64,000 bases of DNA, taken from NCBI RefSeq assembly GCF_018283455.1, contig NZ_JAAMTH010000001.1, positions 1,531,501-1,595,500 on the forward strand. Direction: 5' to 3'. This DNA is from Planococcus sp. MSAK28401 (lineage in GTDB: Bacteria; Bacillota; Bacilli; Bacillales_A; Planococcaceae). A program made the translations under genes and the position numbers. The notes under the pieces are model-generated. The model saw only the letters and a program-made list of their open reading frames with translations, did not search any database and was not told the DNA's origin. Shown here in pieces: positions 47,309 to 55,375 of this stretch (its first letter is position 1; each line of letters begins with the position of its first letter).

Positions 47309-48672
47309 ATGCTGGGTTCTGTTCAAAATCATCGTCATGACCAAACCACGGTGTCCATTGATGAGCTAGTGCCACGTGACCACTTCCTTCGGACCGTTGA
47401 CGAGTTAATCGATTTCTCCTTCATTGAACGGATTACGACGCCTTATTACTGTACGGATAATGGACGCCCGTCCATTGCCCCAGTAACGTTGTTCAAAATG
47501 TTATTTCTCGGCTACCTGTATGGCATTCGTTCCGAGCGTCAATTGGAAAAAGAAATTCAAGCGAACATCGCGTATCGATGGTTTTTGGGCTATTCGTTGG
47601 TGGACCGAGTGCCGGACCATTCAACGATTAGCTTTAATCGCAAAGGCCGCTTTGAAGATACGTCGGTCTTTGAGGAAATCTTTGATGAGACCGTTCGCCA
47701 AGCCCAAGCTGAAGGCTTTGTGAGCGGGCGTGTCCTGTTATCCGACTCGACACACGTAAAAGCAAACGCCAATAAAAATAAATTTTTGCGTGTAGCGAAG
47801 ACTGAAAAGGTCGTTCGCTATCTTGGTGAACTCGAACGAGCGGTCCAACAAGACCGGGCGGCCCATGGAAAAAAGCCTTAAAGCCGAAAGCCACCCGCCC
47901 GACGTTGCACAAAAAAGCGTCGTTGACGCGGGTCAGTAAAACGGATCCTGATAGTGGCTTCTTAATGCGGGACCACAAGCCACAAGGTTTCTTCTACCTC
48001 GACCACCGAACGGTGGATGCCAAGTACAATTTCATCACCGACACCTTTATCACACCTGGCAACGTCCATGATACGGACCCTTATCTAGAGCGACTGAAAC
48101 ACCAAACCAACCGATTTTCGTTCCCTGTCGAAGCCATTGCACTCGATGCCGGGTATTTCACGGGGCATATTTGTATGACACTTCAGAAAGCCGGTATCTT
48201 TGTGGTGATGGGCTATCGTCGATTCAAGAGCCGAAATACCGGGATCCCCAAAGGTCGATTTACGTATGTGGAATCGATGGATGCCTATGCATGTCCAATG
48301 GGATGTAAACTCGCGTATGCCACAACGGATCGGTCTGGGTATCGTCACTATAAAAGCCGGAGGCAAGATTGTATGAACTGTCCATTGCGCTCCGACTGTT
48401 TTTCTGCGAACGCGACACAGCGGACCGTCACTCGGCATATTTGGGAATCTTACAAGAGACAGGTCCGCGACCAAACCAACACAATCAGTGGAAAAAAACT
48501 GTACCGTCTGCGTAGCCAAACCATTGAACGTAGTTTTGCCGATGCGAAAGAACTGCATGGTTTTCGATACGCAAGGCGACGCGGGCATCGGTCTGTCCAA
48601 GAACAGGCGTATCTGACGGCTGCGACGCAGAACATCAAGAAAATGGCCCTCTTGCTTAGCAAGAGGGCCTAA
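47309..48672 (+). CDS. IS1182-family transposase, two frames joined by a -1 frameshift
   Basis: Frame A runs 47309-47881 (190 residues alone) and frame B is open from before 47875 to 48672. Joining at the A_AAA_AAG heptamer (47869-47875) gives 454 residues, a complete transposase. The N-terminal DUF772-type domain (DHFLRTVDELIDFSFIE) and DDE catalytic residues are all present: Asp146 in LLSDSTHV, Asp280 in IALDAGYF and Glu407 in SQTIERSFADAKE. A Cys cluster, CPMGC ... CMNCPLRSDC, lies between the last two. The ATG has AAAAGGAG upstream. Either this is programmed frameshifting or the copy carries a frameshift mutation; the intact catalytic set and in-phase slippery site favour the first. Confidence 0.85.
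47869..47933 (+). other. Candidate programmed -1 frameshift signal
   Basis: The slippery heptamer A_AAA_AAG is in the correct phase (GGA AAA AAG in frame A). The frame A stop TAA follows one codon later. Seventeen bases downstream begins a two-part stem: ACCCGC (47893-47898) with GCGGGT (47928-47933), and CGACG (47900-47904) with CGTCG (47918-47922). Confidence 0.65.
48645..48669 (+). terminator. Palindrome at the transposase stop, probable IS terminator
   Basis: GGCCCTCTTGCT and its exact reverse complement enclose a single T, ending one base before the stop codon, with AAAAAA after it rather than T. It may protect or terminate the transposase transcript. Confidence 0.5.
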
Positions 48673-48730
48673 AAAATCAACTGGAAACCGATATATTTCT
48701 GACACGACAATAATCAGCCAAATATAAAAT

Positions 48731-48750
48731 GGGTTTCTCAACACTCTGTG
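48731..48750 (-). repeat. Right terminal inverted repeat of the IS
   Basis: It is the reverse complement partner of 47087-47106. Confidence 0.9.
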
Positions 48751-48782
48751 AAAAAAGAGGCCCCATTCAGGGCCTCTTTTTT
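48751..48782. terminator. Terminator copy 2, right 32-bp direct repeat of the IS
   Basis: It is identical in all 32 positions to 47055-47086. It is also the left flank of the MITE-like element. Confidence 0.93.
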
Positions 48783-49021
48783 CAGGCTGTCGAGAAAGTT
48801 AAAAAGTCGTATTTTCCGAAGCTTATCGCTCGCTTTCCGTGGGGCGGGAATCGAGCCTCCTCACCCGCTATCGCGGTCTGCGGGGTCTCTCAAACCCGCT
48901 AATCCCACAGGAGTCGAGCGAACGCTTCTCCAAATACTGAGATAATTCGTTGATTTTTAATTGTGAAATAGTGTTACACTCTTTTCATTTATAGAAGATT
49001 ACAGACTTCTTCAGCACTCTG
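48783..49021. mobile_element. MITE-like element related to the IS1182 ends, 239 bp
   Basis: It begins CAGGCTGTCGAGAAAGTT, sharing 14 bases with the IS left end, and its right end reads inward as CAGAGTGCTGAAGAAGTC, so its inverted repeats are about 60 percent matched. It has no ORF, carries the GC-rich leader-type repeat (48831-48930), and is flanked by terminator copies 2 and 3. It looks like an internally deleted, non-autonomous relative of the IS. This also accounts for the gene-free stretch between the transposase and ispH. Confidence 0.7.
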
Positions 49022-49053
49022 AAAAAAGAGGCACCGTTCAGGGCCTCTTTTTT
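49022..49053 (-). terminator. Terminator copy 3, next to ispH
   Basis: It is the same 32-bp hairpin with two substitutions (30 of 32). It lies 5 bp past the ispH stop on the minus strand and would terminate ispH. It is probably the oldest duplicate of the shared yqfO-ispH terminator. Confidence 0.9.
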
Positions 49054-49058
49054 AGGTT

Positions 49059-50045
49059 TTATTCATTTACCGGATACGGTTCGATGCGGTCCGATGGTTT
49101 CGGATGCTTGATCTTCGGCAAGATTTTATTAAGTGGGACAGAACGCTCGAGTGTGTGCGTTTCCGGATCTTCCGGATCGTATTGATCCAAGAACTTCATC
49201 ACTTCTTTGACGATTGGAGTAGGCGTCGATGCACCAGCGGTCAAGGCGACCGTTTCGATGCCTTCCAGCCATTCCAATTTCAATTCAGACAAATCAGAGA
49301 TGCGGTAAGCGGGCGTGCCTGCGATATCTTGTGACACTTGTGCCAAGCGGTTGGAGTTGTTGCTCATCGGGTCTCCGATGACCAATAGCAAGTCGGTATC
49401 CCCAGCTTGCTCAGCGACCGCTTCCTGGCGAACTTGTGTGGCAAGACAGATCTCTTTGTGAACTTCTGCCTGCGGGAAACGTTCTTTCAAGCGTTCCATC
49501 AAATGGACGACATCCCATTGGCTCATCGTCGTTTGGTTGGTGATGATGATCTTATCTTCATTCAGCTCAAGGGCATTGACGTCTTCGAGCTTTTCAACCA
49601 AGTGGACGAGGTCTGGAGCAACGCCGATTGCACCTTCTGGTTCCGGGTGTCCGCTCTTGCCGATGTAGATGATATGATAGCCTTCCGCAGTCTTCTCACG
49701 GATTAAGTCATGCGTCACGGTGACATCCGGGCATGTGGCGTCGATCGAAACGAGCCCTTTTCTGCGGGCAAGTTCACGCACTTGCGGGGAAACGCCGTGT
49801 GCTGTGAAAATGACGGTGCCAGTTTCAACCTTCTCCAAAATTTCTAGGCGGTTGGTGCCGTCAAGAGTGATGATGCCATCTTGTTCAAATGCATCCGTCA
49901 CATGTTTATTGTGGACAATCATGCCGAGTATATAAATCGGGCGCGGCAATGTTTCATCCATGGCTGCATTTTTCGCGATGACCATGGCATCCACTACCCC
50001 GTAGCAATAGCCTCTTGGCGATATCTTTTTTACTTTCATTATCAA
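49059..50045 (-). CDS. ispH: 4-hydroxy-3-methylbut-2-enyl diphosphate reductase
   Basis: The last step of the MEP isoprenoid pathway, reducing HMBPP to IPP and DMAPP with a [4Fe-4S] cluster. Cluster cysteines are seen in [17 protein letters not shown] and HKEICLATQ. The family motif TAHGVSPQV and the active-site TNQTTMSQ are present. Either the TTG at 50045 (six bases after GGAG) or the ATG at 50039 can be the start. It is convergent with yqfO across the IS/MITE cluster. The ispG gene lies 5 kb downstream. Confidence 0.95.
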   Translation of the reverse strand: MIMKVKKISPRGYCYGVVDAMVIAKNAAMDETLPRPIYILGMIVHNKHVTDAFEQDGIITLDGTNRLEILEKVETGTVIFTAHGVSPQVRELARRKGLVSIDATCPDVTVTHDLIREKTAEGYHIIYIGKSGHPEPEGAIGVAPDLVHLVEKLEDVNALELNEDKIIITNQTTMSQWDVVHLMERLKERFPQAEVHKEICLATQVRQEAVAEQAGDTDLLLVIGDPMSNNSNRLAQVSQDIAGTPAYRISDLSELKLEWLEGIETVALTAGASTPTPIVKEVMKFLDQYDPEDPETHTLERSVPLNKILPKIKHPKPSDRIEPYPVNE

Positions 50046-50170
50046 ACCGCACTCCTTTCAACATCATGATTTCATTATAACGGAGACGCCGTCTCTTTAC
50101 AAAAGATGCATCGCTAAGAAGAGCCATTTTATGCTATAATAGCTAGAGCTTAAGGAGGGAACTATATCCC

Positions 50171-51466
50171 ATGACAAAATTCAACGAATACCGTCTCAAG
50201 CCATTTTTGCTTGAAGCGGTCGAAAAACTCGGTTTCACAGAACCGACAGCGATCCAAAAGGAAATGATTCCACAAATCATGAGTGGAAACAGTGCCATTG
50301 GCCAGTCCCATACAGGTACAGGCAAGACCCATAGCTTTATCATCCCGATCGTCGAACGCATAGATGTGTCGAAACAGGAAGTCCAAGCGGTAATCGCTGC
50401 CCCGACGCGTGAACTCGGGACGCAAATCTTCAACGAAATCCAAAAACTGATTGGCGATTCCGGCATCGAAGTGAAATCGTTCATCGGCGGAACGGATAAA
50501 CAGCGTTCAATCAATAAATTGAAAACCCAGCCCCATATCGTTATCGGTACGCCAGGACGCTTGAAAGACCTCGTCAACGAAAATGCGTTGCTCGTCCATA
50601 CCGCTAAGATCCTGGTCGTCGATGAAGCCGATTTGGCATTCGACATGGGCTTTATCGAGGAAATTGATCAAGTCGCCGGGAAAATGCGCGACGACCTGGA
50701 AATGTATGTTTTCTCTGCAACGATTCCAGAGAAACTCAAGCCATTCTTGAAGAAATACATGGCCTCCCCGGCTCATATCAAAATCGGCGACAAACGCCCC
50801 ACGGCTGAAGGCCTGGACTTTTACTTGGTGCCGGTGCGCAGCAAGAAAAAAGTCGAGCGTTTGCAGGAAATAATGAAAATCATCAATCCTTATCTCGCGA
50901 TTATCTTCGTCAATACGCGTACCAATGCCGATTATGTTGCAGAAGAATTATCGAAAAGCGGCATCCGCGTAGGGAAGATCCACGGTGACTTGGCGCCGCG
51001 CGAACGCGTCAAGATGATGAAGCAAGTACGCGACTTGGAGTATCAATACATCGTAGCGACAGACCTTGCCGCACGCGGAATCGATATCCAAGGCGTCAGC
51101 CATGTCATCAACTACGAATTGCCGGAAGACCTGGAATTCTTCATCCACCGCGTCGGGCGAACGGCACGAGCGGGCCTCAAAGGCGTCGCGATCACTTTAT
51201 TCAGCCCGGAAGACGAGGATGCAATTGTCCGTGTCGAGAAGATGGGCATCCCATTCCAGCAAAAAGACATCGTCAAAGGCGAATTTGCCGACATGAAAGA
51301 ACGCCATGGCCGTAAAAAACGTGTACGCACGGAGAACGAAGCCGATACTAAGGCGAAATCGATGGTCCACAAACCGAAGAGCGTCAAACCGATGTACAAG
51401 AAGAAAATGAAATGGAAAATGGACGAAATCAAAAAAGCGGAACGACGCAAAAACCGCAAAAAATAA
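50171..51466 (+). CDS. cshB: DEAD-box RNA helicase CshB
   Basis: An ATP-dependent RNA helicase linked to cold growth, ribosome assembly and RNA decay. Motifs are SHTGTGKTHSF (I), PTRELGTQ (Ia), TPGRLKDL (Ib), VDEADLAFD (II), FSATIPE (III), ATDLAARGIDIQGV (V) and HRVGRTARAG (VI). The C-terminal tail (after residue 370) is strongly basic and likely binds RNA. It is the B. subtilis YqfR/CshB orthologue by position before nfo. TAAGGAGGGA precedes the ATG. Confidence 0.93.
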   Translation: MTKFNEYRLKPFLLEAVEKLGFTEPTAIQKEMIPQIMSGNSAIGQSHTGTGKTHSFIIPIVERIDVSKQEVQAVIAAPTRELGTQIFNEIQKLIGDSGIEVKSFIGGTDKQRSINKLKTQPHIVIGTPGRLKDLVNENALLVHTAKILVVDEADLAFDMGFIEEIDQVAGKMRDDLEMYVFSATIPEKLKPFLKKYMASPAHIKIGDKRPTAEGLDFYLVPVRSKKKVERLQEIMKIINPYLAIIFVNTRTNADYVAEELSKSGIRVGKIHGDLAPRERVKMMKQVRDLEYQYIVATDLAARGIDIQGVSHVINYELPEDLEFFIHRVGRTARAGLKGVAITLFSPEDEDAIVRVEKMGIPFQQKDIVKGEFADMKERHGRKKRVRTENEADTKAKSMVHKPKSVKPMYKKKMKWKMDEIKKAERRKNRKK

Positions 51467-51478
51467 GGGGTTTTGTAA

Positions 51479-52381
51479 ATGCTATTAGGATCGCATGTCT
51501 CGATGAGCGGCAAGAAGATGCTTCTCGGCGCGAGCGAGGAAGCCGCTTCCTACGGCTCTACGACTTTCATGATCTATACGGGCGCACCGCAAAACACGCG
51601 CCGTAAACCGATCGAAGAACTGAATATCGAAGCGGGACGGGCGCATATGGCTGAACATGGCCTGTCGAATATCATTGTTCACGCGCCTTATATCATCAAT
51701 ATTGCCAACACGACCAAACCGGCAACATTCGAACTCGGTGTTGAATTCCTGCAGTCGGAAATCGAACGCACCGCAGCGCTTGGGGCGGAACAAATCGTGT
51801 TGCATCCCGGTGCACATGTCGGCGCGGGAGTAGAAGCCGGAACGCAGAAAATCATCGAAGGCTTGAACGAAGTGCTAACGCAGGATTTTCCGGTCAATAT
51901 CGCCCTTGAGACGATGGCTGGAAAAGGCAGTGAAATCGGGCGTAATTTCGAGGAACTGGCAGCGATCATCAACGGCGTGACACATAACGAACGTTTGTCG
52001 GTCTGCTTCGATACATGCCACGTACACGATGCCGGTTATGACATCAAGGAAGATTTTGACGGGGTGCTGGCGGAATTCGACCGCATCATCGGAATCGACC
52101 GTTTGCAAGTGCTGCACATCAACGACAGCAAGAACGTGCGCGGGGCAGGAAAAGACCGCCACGAAAATATCGGCTTCGGCGAAATCGGTTTTGATGCACT
52201 CAATTCGATTGTCCACCATAAACAATTGATGCATGTGCCGAAAATACTCGAGACACCGTATGTCGGGCTGGATGCGAAAAAGAAAAAAGCACCTTATGCG
52301 TATGAAATCGAGATGTTCAAAAACGGTAGCTTTGCGCCTGATGACATCGAGAAGATGAAATTGCCGATCGAATCGCAATAA
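51479..52381 (+). CDS. nfo: Endonuclease IV (AP endonuclease)
   Basis: Cuts DNA at abasic sites in base-excision repair. The AP endonuclease family 2 metal-ligand motifs are [55 protein letters not shown] and ILETPY. Length is 300 residues. It starts 12 bp after cshB and ends at a terminator. The synteny cshB-nfo-zinc genes is conserved. Confidence 0.97.
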   Translation: MLLGSHVSMSGKKMLLGASEEAASYGSTTFMIYTGAPQNTRRKPIEELNIEAGRAHMAEHGLSNIIVHAPYIINIANTTKPATFELGVEFLQSEIERTAALGAEQIVLHPGAHVGAGVEAGTQKIIEGLNEVLTQDFPVNIALETMAGKGSEIGRNFEELAAIINGVTHNERLSVCFDTCHVHDAGYDIKEDFDGVLAEFDRIIGIDRLQVLHINDSKNVRGAGKDRHENIGFGEIGFDALNSIVHHKQLMHVPKILETPYVGLDAKKKKAPYAYEIEMFKNGSFAPDDIEKMKLPIESQ

Positions 52382-52390
52382 CTATAGGGC

Positions 52391-52441
52391 AAGGCTGTTC
52401 CGAAAAGTCATGAAACATGGCATTTCGAACAGCCTTTTTTC
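52391..52441 (+). terminator. Intrinsic terminator after nfo
   Basis: AAGGCTGTTC plus GAAA pairs with TTTCGAACAGCCTT with one bulge, then a T tract. Confidence 0.85.
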
Positions 52442-52561
52442 TATTTGAAAGCAGGGGCAGCCTAAATCGGAAAAAGCTACATAAGATAATGAACAATGGG
52501 CCTTTACGATTTGCAATTAGCTGTCCCGACTTCCAACAGCGTTATTTTAAAGCCCAAACGG

Positions 52562-52590
52562 TTTACAGGAGCATTCAACTGCTCTATACT
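52562..52590 (+). promoter_or_regulatory. SigA promoter of the zinc-uptake operon
   Basis: TTTACA and TATACT are separated by 17 bp. The predicted start of transcription falls just before the Zur-type site. Confidence 0.65.
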
Positions 52591-52599
52591 TTTTATAGT

Positions 52600-52619
52600 A
52601 AATCGTAATCATTCTTATT
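52600..52619. promoter_or_regulatory. Zur box
   Basis: The core TCGTAATCATTCTTA matches the Gram-positive Zur consensus TCGTAATNATTACGA at 12 of 15 positions, with one half-site perfect. It overlaps the transcription start region of the operon that encodes Zur itself. Confidence 0.65.
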
Positions 52620-52636
52620 GGAAAAGGGGCGTCCCT

Positions 52637-53410
52637 ATGGCAGCGCCATTAATCAACATTAAAGAAGTCAGCTATGAATATGAACAAACAAAAGCACTGG
52701 ACCGTATTTCAATGAAAGTGGAGGAAGGCGATTTCCTGGCGATACTCGGCCCGAACGGATCGGGGAAATCGACTTTATTGAAAATCATGCTCGGGCTCAT
52801 CCGGCCTTCCGAAGGCAGCGTGGAATTGTTCGGCATTGATTCAAAGCAGTTTAAACACCGCGAATGGATCGGCTATGTATCGCAGAAATCGAATTCGTTC
52901 AACTCGGCTTTTCCGGCTACTGTGCAGGAAGTGGTGGTAGGGGGCCTGGCGAAAAAAGCCGGCCTATTCCATAAGTTGCCAAAAAACACAGCCCAGCAAG
53001 TCGAAGAATCGCTCGATGCAGTGGGCATGAAAGCCTTTAAAAACCGCAGCATCAGTGAACTTTCCGGCGGCCAGCAGCAGCGCGTCTTTATCGCGCGCGC
53101 ACTTGTCGCTAAGCCTAAAGTGCTGATACTTGATGAGCCGACAGTCGGCATCGATGTCCAGAACGTCCAGGCGTTCTACGACATGCTCGCCGCGCTCAAC
53201 CGGGAACGTAATATTACACTGGTGCTTGTGACGCATGACGTCGATACGGTAACCGACCGCATCTCGCACGTCGCCTGCTTGAACCAAACTATCCATTTCC
53301 ACGGCTTTAAAGACCAATTGCATATGATGAGCGATGAGAAGCGCGAAGCGTGGTATGGCCATTCCGTCCGGAAAATCCATCATACAGAAGGAAGCCATAC
53401 GCATGCTTGA
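52637..53410 (+). CDS. zurA: Zinc ABC transporter ATP-binding protein (ZurA/ZnuC type)
   Basis: The ATPase of a high-affinity zinc importer. Walker A is GPNGSGKST, signature is LSGGQQQRV, and Walker B is LILDEPTVGID, with a switch His in VLVTHD. The ATG at 52637 follows AAAAGGGG; the longer frame from 52496 runs through the promoter and Zur box and is rejected. It overlaps the permease gene by 8 bp. Zinc rather than manganese is inferred from the linked zur gene and the upstream site. Confidence 0.9.
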   Translation: MAAPLINIKEVSYEYEQTKALDRISMKVEEGDFLAILGPNGSGKSTLLKIMLGLIRPSEGSVELFGIDSKQFKHREWIGYVSQKSNSFNSAFPATVQEVVVGGLAKKAGLFHKLPKNTAQQVEESLDAVGMKAFKNRSISELSGGQQQRVFIARALVAKPKVLILDEPTVGIDVQNVQAFYDMLAALNRERNITLVLVTHDVDTVTDRISHVACLNQTIHFHGFKDQLHMMSDEKREAWYGHSVRKIHHTEGSHTHA

Positions 53411-54257
53411 CGCCATACTGTCTTATGAATTCCTGCAAAACGCATTCGCATCCGGCTTGATCATCGGCGTCATCGCGCCGCTGCTCGGCGTCTTCATCGT
53501 CGTCCGTCGGCTGTCGCTGATCGCAGACGCGCTGAGCCATGTGACGCTTGCCGGCATTGCCGGAAGCCTTTATCTAAGCCAAAGTGTCGGGGCGCTCGCG
53601 CTATTGAACCCGTTGTACCTCGGGATTGCCTCGTCGGTGATGGGCTCGATGCTCATCGAACGGCTGCGCAGCGTCTATAAGCATTACGAAGAACTGGCCA
53701 TCCCGATCATTCTTTCCGCAGGCATCGGCTTCGGCGCCATTTTTATTTCCCTGGCAGAAGGATTTTCGAGCGATTTGTTTGGCTACCTCTTCGGCACGGT
53801 GTCAGCCGTCAGCCGCCAGGATTTATTTATCGTCGCAGGAATCGCCGTGATCGTGCTGGCGTTTATACGTATTTTCTTCAAGGAATTGTTTGTCCTGTCC
53901 TTCGATGATGAATACGCACGGGCATCCGGCCTGCCGGCAAAATGGATCCACTTTCTGTTCATGATCGTCACGGCCTTAGTCATTGCCGGTTCAATGCGCA
54001 TCGTCGGCATTCTTCTCGTATCATCATTAATGACCATTCCGGTGGCGACGGCCATGCGCGTCGCCAAAAGCTTCAAGCAAACCATCTGGTTATCAATCCT
54101 GTTCGGTGAAATATCGGTCCTGACCGGGCTGGTCGCTGCCTTTTACTTTGATTTGGCGCCAGGCGGCACGATCGTCGTCACATCCATTGCTATTTTGCTG
54201 GTCATTCTGGCTTATCGAAAAATCTCGTTATCTAAGAAAAGGGGGGCAGCCGCATGA
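53403..54257 (+). CDS. zurM: Zinc ABC transporter permease (ZurM/ZnuB type)
   Basis: A family 9 metal ABC permease of 284 residues with about eight hydrophobic helices. Typical motifs are SLIADALSHVTLAGIA and SGLPAKWIHFLFM. The ATG at 53403 follows GAAGGAAG. It overlaps both neighbours, zurA by 8 bp and zur by 4 bp. No substrate-binding lipoprotein is encoded in this operon. Confidence 0.9.
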   Translation: MLDAILSYEFLQNAFASGLIIGVIAPLLGVFIVVRRLSLIADALSHVTLAGIAGSLYLSQSVGALALLNPLYLGIASSVMGSMLIERLRSVYKHYEELAIPIILSAGIGFGAIFISLAEGFSSDLFGYLFGTVSAVSRQDLFIVAGIAVIVLAFIRIFFKELFVLSFDDEYARASGLPAKWIHFLFMIVTALVIAGSMRIVGILLVSSLMTIPVATAMRVAKSFKQTIWLSILFGEISVLTGLVAAFYFDLAPGGTIVVTSIAILLVILAYRKISLSKKRGAAA

Positions 54258-54664
54258 ACTTAACGAAAGCGTGGGGCATCCTGAAAGAAAACGGTTTTAA
54301 GGAAACGACAAAACGCAATCAGATTCTGGAAATTTTCGAAGGGGACGAACGTTATCTGACCGCACGTGATATATTGGATGTCATGCAAAAAGATTATCCA
54401 AGCATGAGCTACGATACTGTCTACCGCAACTTGGCAACATTTGTGTCACTTGATATTTTGGAGGCGACCGAGTTGTCCGGCGAAAAGCATTTCCGCATGC
54501 ATTGCGAAAGCGACCATCACCATCATCATTTCATTTGCATGGACTGCGGCAAGATCAAGGAAATTCCGCTATGCCCGATGGACTTATTGGGTGCGGCATT
54601 GCCGGCCTATGAAATCGACAACCATAAATTCGAAATCTACGGGAAATGCCCGGACTGTAAATAA
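54254..54664 (+). CDS. zur: Fur family zinc-responsive repressor Zur
   Basis: A 136-residue Fur-family repressor. An N-terminal winged helix (DVMQKDYPSMSYDTVYRNLATF) is followed by a metal-binding domain with a run of histidines (DHHHHHF), CMDCGK and CPDC, the structural zinc site. The operon context and the upstream Zur-type site identify it as Zur rather than Fur or PerR. It would repress its own operon when zinc is ample. A GGGGGG ribosome-binding site lies inside zurM. Confidence 0.9.
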   Translation: MNLTKAWGILKENGFKETTKRNQILEIFEGDERYLTARDILDVMQKDYPSMSYDTVYRNLATFVSLDILEATELSGEKHFRMHCESDHHHHHFICMDCGKIKEIPLCPMDLLGAALPAYEIDNHKFEIYGKCPDCK

Positions 54665-54676
54665 ACGCTAGTACTG

Positions 54677-54713
54677 AAAAGGGCCTGACAGCTAATGCTG
54701 CCAGGCCCTTTTT
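54677..54713 (+). terminator. Intrinsic terminator after zur
   Basis: AAAAGGGCCTG and CAGC pair with GCTG and CAGGCCCTTTTT around the loop TAAT, with one mismatch. Confidence 0.92.
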
Positions 54714-54740
54714 ATCTACTCACAATAGAAACGGACAAAT

Positions 54741-54772
54741 AAAAAAAGAGCGCAAGTCTGACTTGCGCTCTT
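54741..54772 (-). terminator. Terminator of the ispG-yqfW operon
   Basis: AAGAGCGCAAGT and its complement form a 12-bp stem with a 3-nt loop; the A run on the plus strand gives a U tract on the minus strand. Confidence 0.88.
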
Positions 54773-54775
54773 CGT

Positions 54776-55363
54776 TTACCGCTTGAGCATTTCCTGTTGG
54801 ATGCCGAACTCTTTTTTCACCCATTGATCGGCTTCGAGCCAATCATAGACGCGGAATACTTTATTCGGCACCGGCTCACGGTTGTAAGGGGTGTCGAACA
54901 AAATGACCGGAATGTCCAGTTCCTCGGAAATCTCTACCGCATTGTCGTGTTTGTCTTCGAAGAACAAATCGACATTATGCGCTTTGGCGGTGCTGATTTT
55001 TTTATGCGTGCCGATCAATTCGATATGGTCGTAGGCAATTGCATGCTGTTCGAACCAATCGAACGTGACGTTTCGAACATTGTCTCCGCGTGCGGAGATG
55101 AAATACAGTTCGTATTGGTCTTTCCAGTTATTGATAATTTGCTTGGCGTCCTTCGAAATCGGGGACGCCGCGTAAATTTTCGGTTCGTGCTTTTTGAACC
55201 AGGAGTAGAACTCTTTTTTATCGAGCTGCGGCAAAGCCGCTGTCAGGTCGTATTCCCGGATATCTTCGATGGTCAGCTCGCTGCCGAATGCTTCATTGAT
55301 ATGGGGAATCAGCGAAGTGGGGCAGGTGACGGTGCCATCGATATCAATGCCAAATCGGTACAT
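54776..55363 (-). CDS. yqfW: YqfW-like HAD nucleotidase-type protein (NT5C family)
   Basis: A 195-residue HAD phosphatase of the 5'(3')-deoxyribonucleotidase-like family. The nucleophile motif is GIDIDGTVT at residues 5-13, followed by ELYFISARG (motif II) and LFFEDKHDNAVEI (motif IV). The natural substrate is not known. It lies 12 bp after ispG on the same strand and shares its terminator, the position of yqfW in B. subtilis. Confidence 0.85.
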   Translation of the reverse strand: MYRFGIDIDGTVTCPTSLIPHINEAFGSELTIEDIREYDLTAALPQLDKKEFYSWFKKHEPKIYAASPISKDAKQIINNWKDQYELYFISARGDNVRNVTFDWFEQHAIAYDHIELIGTHKKISTAKAHNVDLFFEDKHDNAVEISEELDIPVILFDTPYNREPVPNKVFRVYDWLEADQWVKKEFGIQQEMLKR

Positions 55364-55375
55364 ATGATCACAACC

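Larger units (their letters stand above)
47087..48750 (+). mobile_element. IS1182-family insertion sequence, 1,664 bp
   Basis: The ends are imperfect 20-bp inverted repeats matching at 16 of 20 positions (CACAGGCTGTCGAGAAACCT on the left; CACAGAGTGTTGAGAAACCC read inward from the right). The element is flanked on both sides by the same 32-bp terminator hairpin, so the target duplication is the whole hairpin. It contains one transposase gene that needs a -1 frameshift, a structured GC-rich leader (47139-47234) and an internal palindrome at the transposase stop. IS1182 assignment rests on the transposase sequence; long direct repeats have been reported for this family. Confidence 0.9.
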
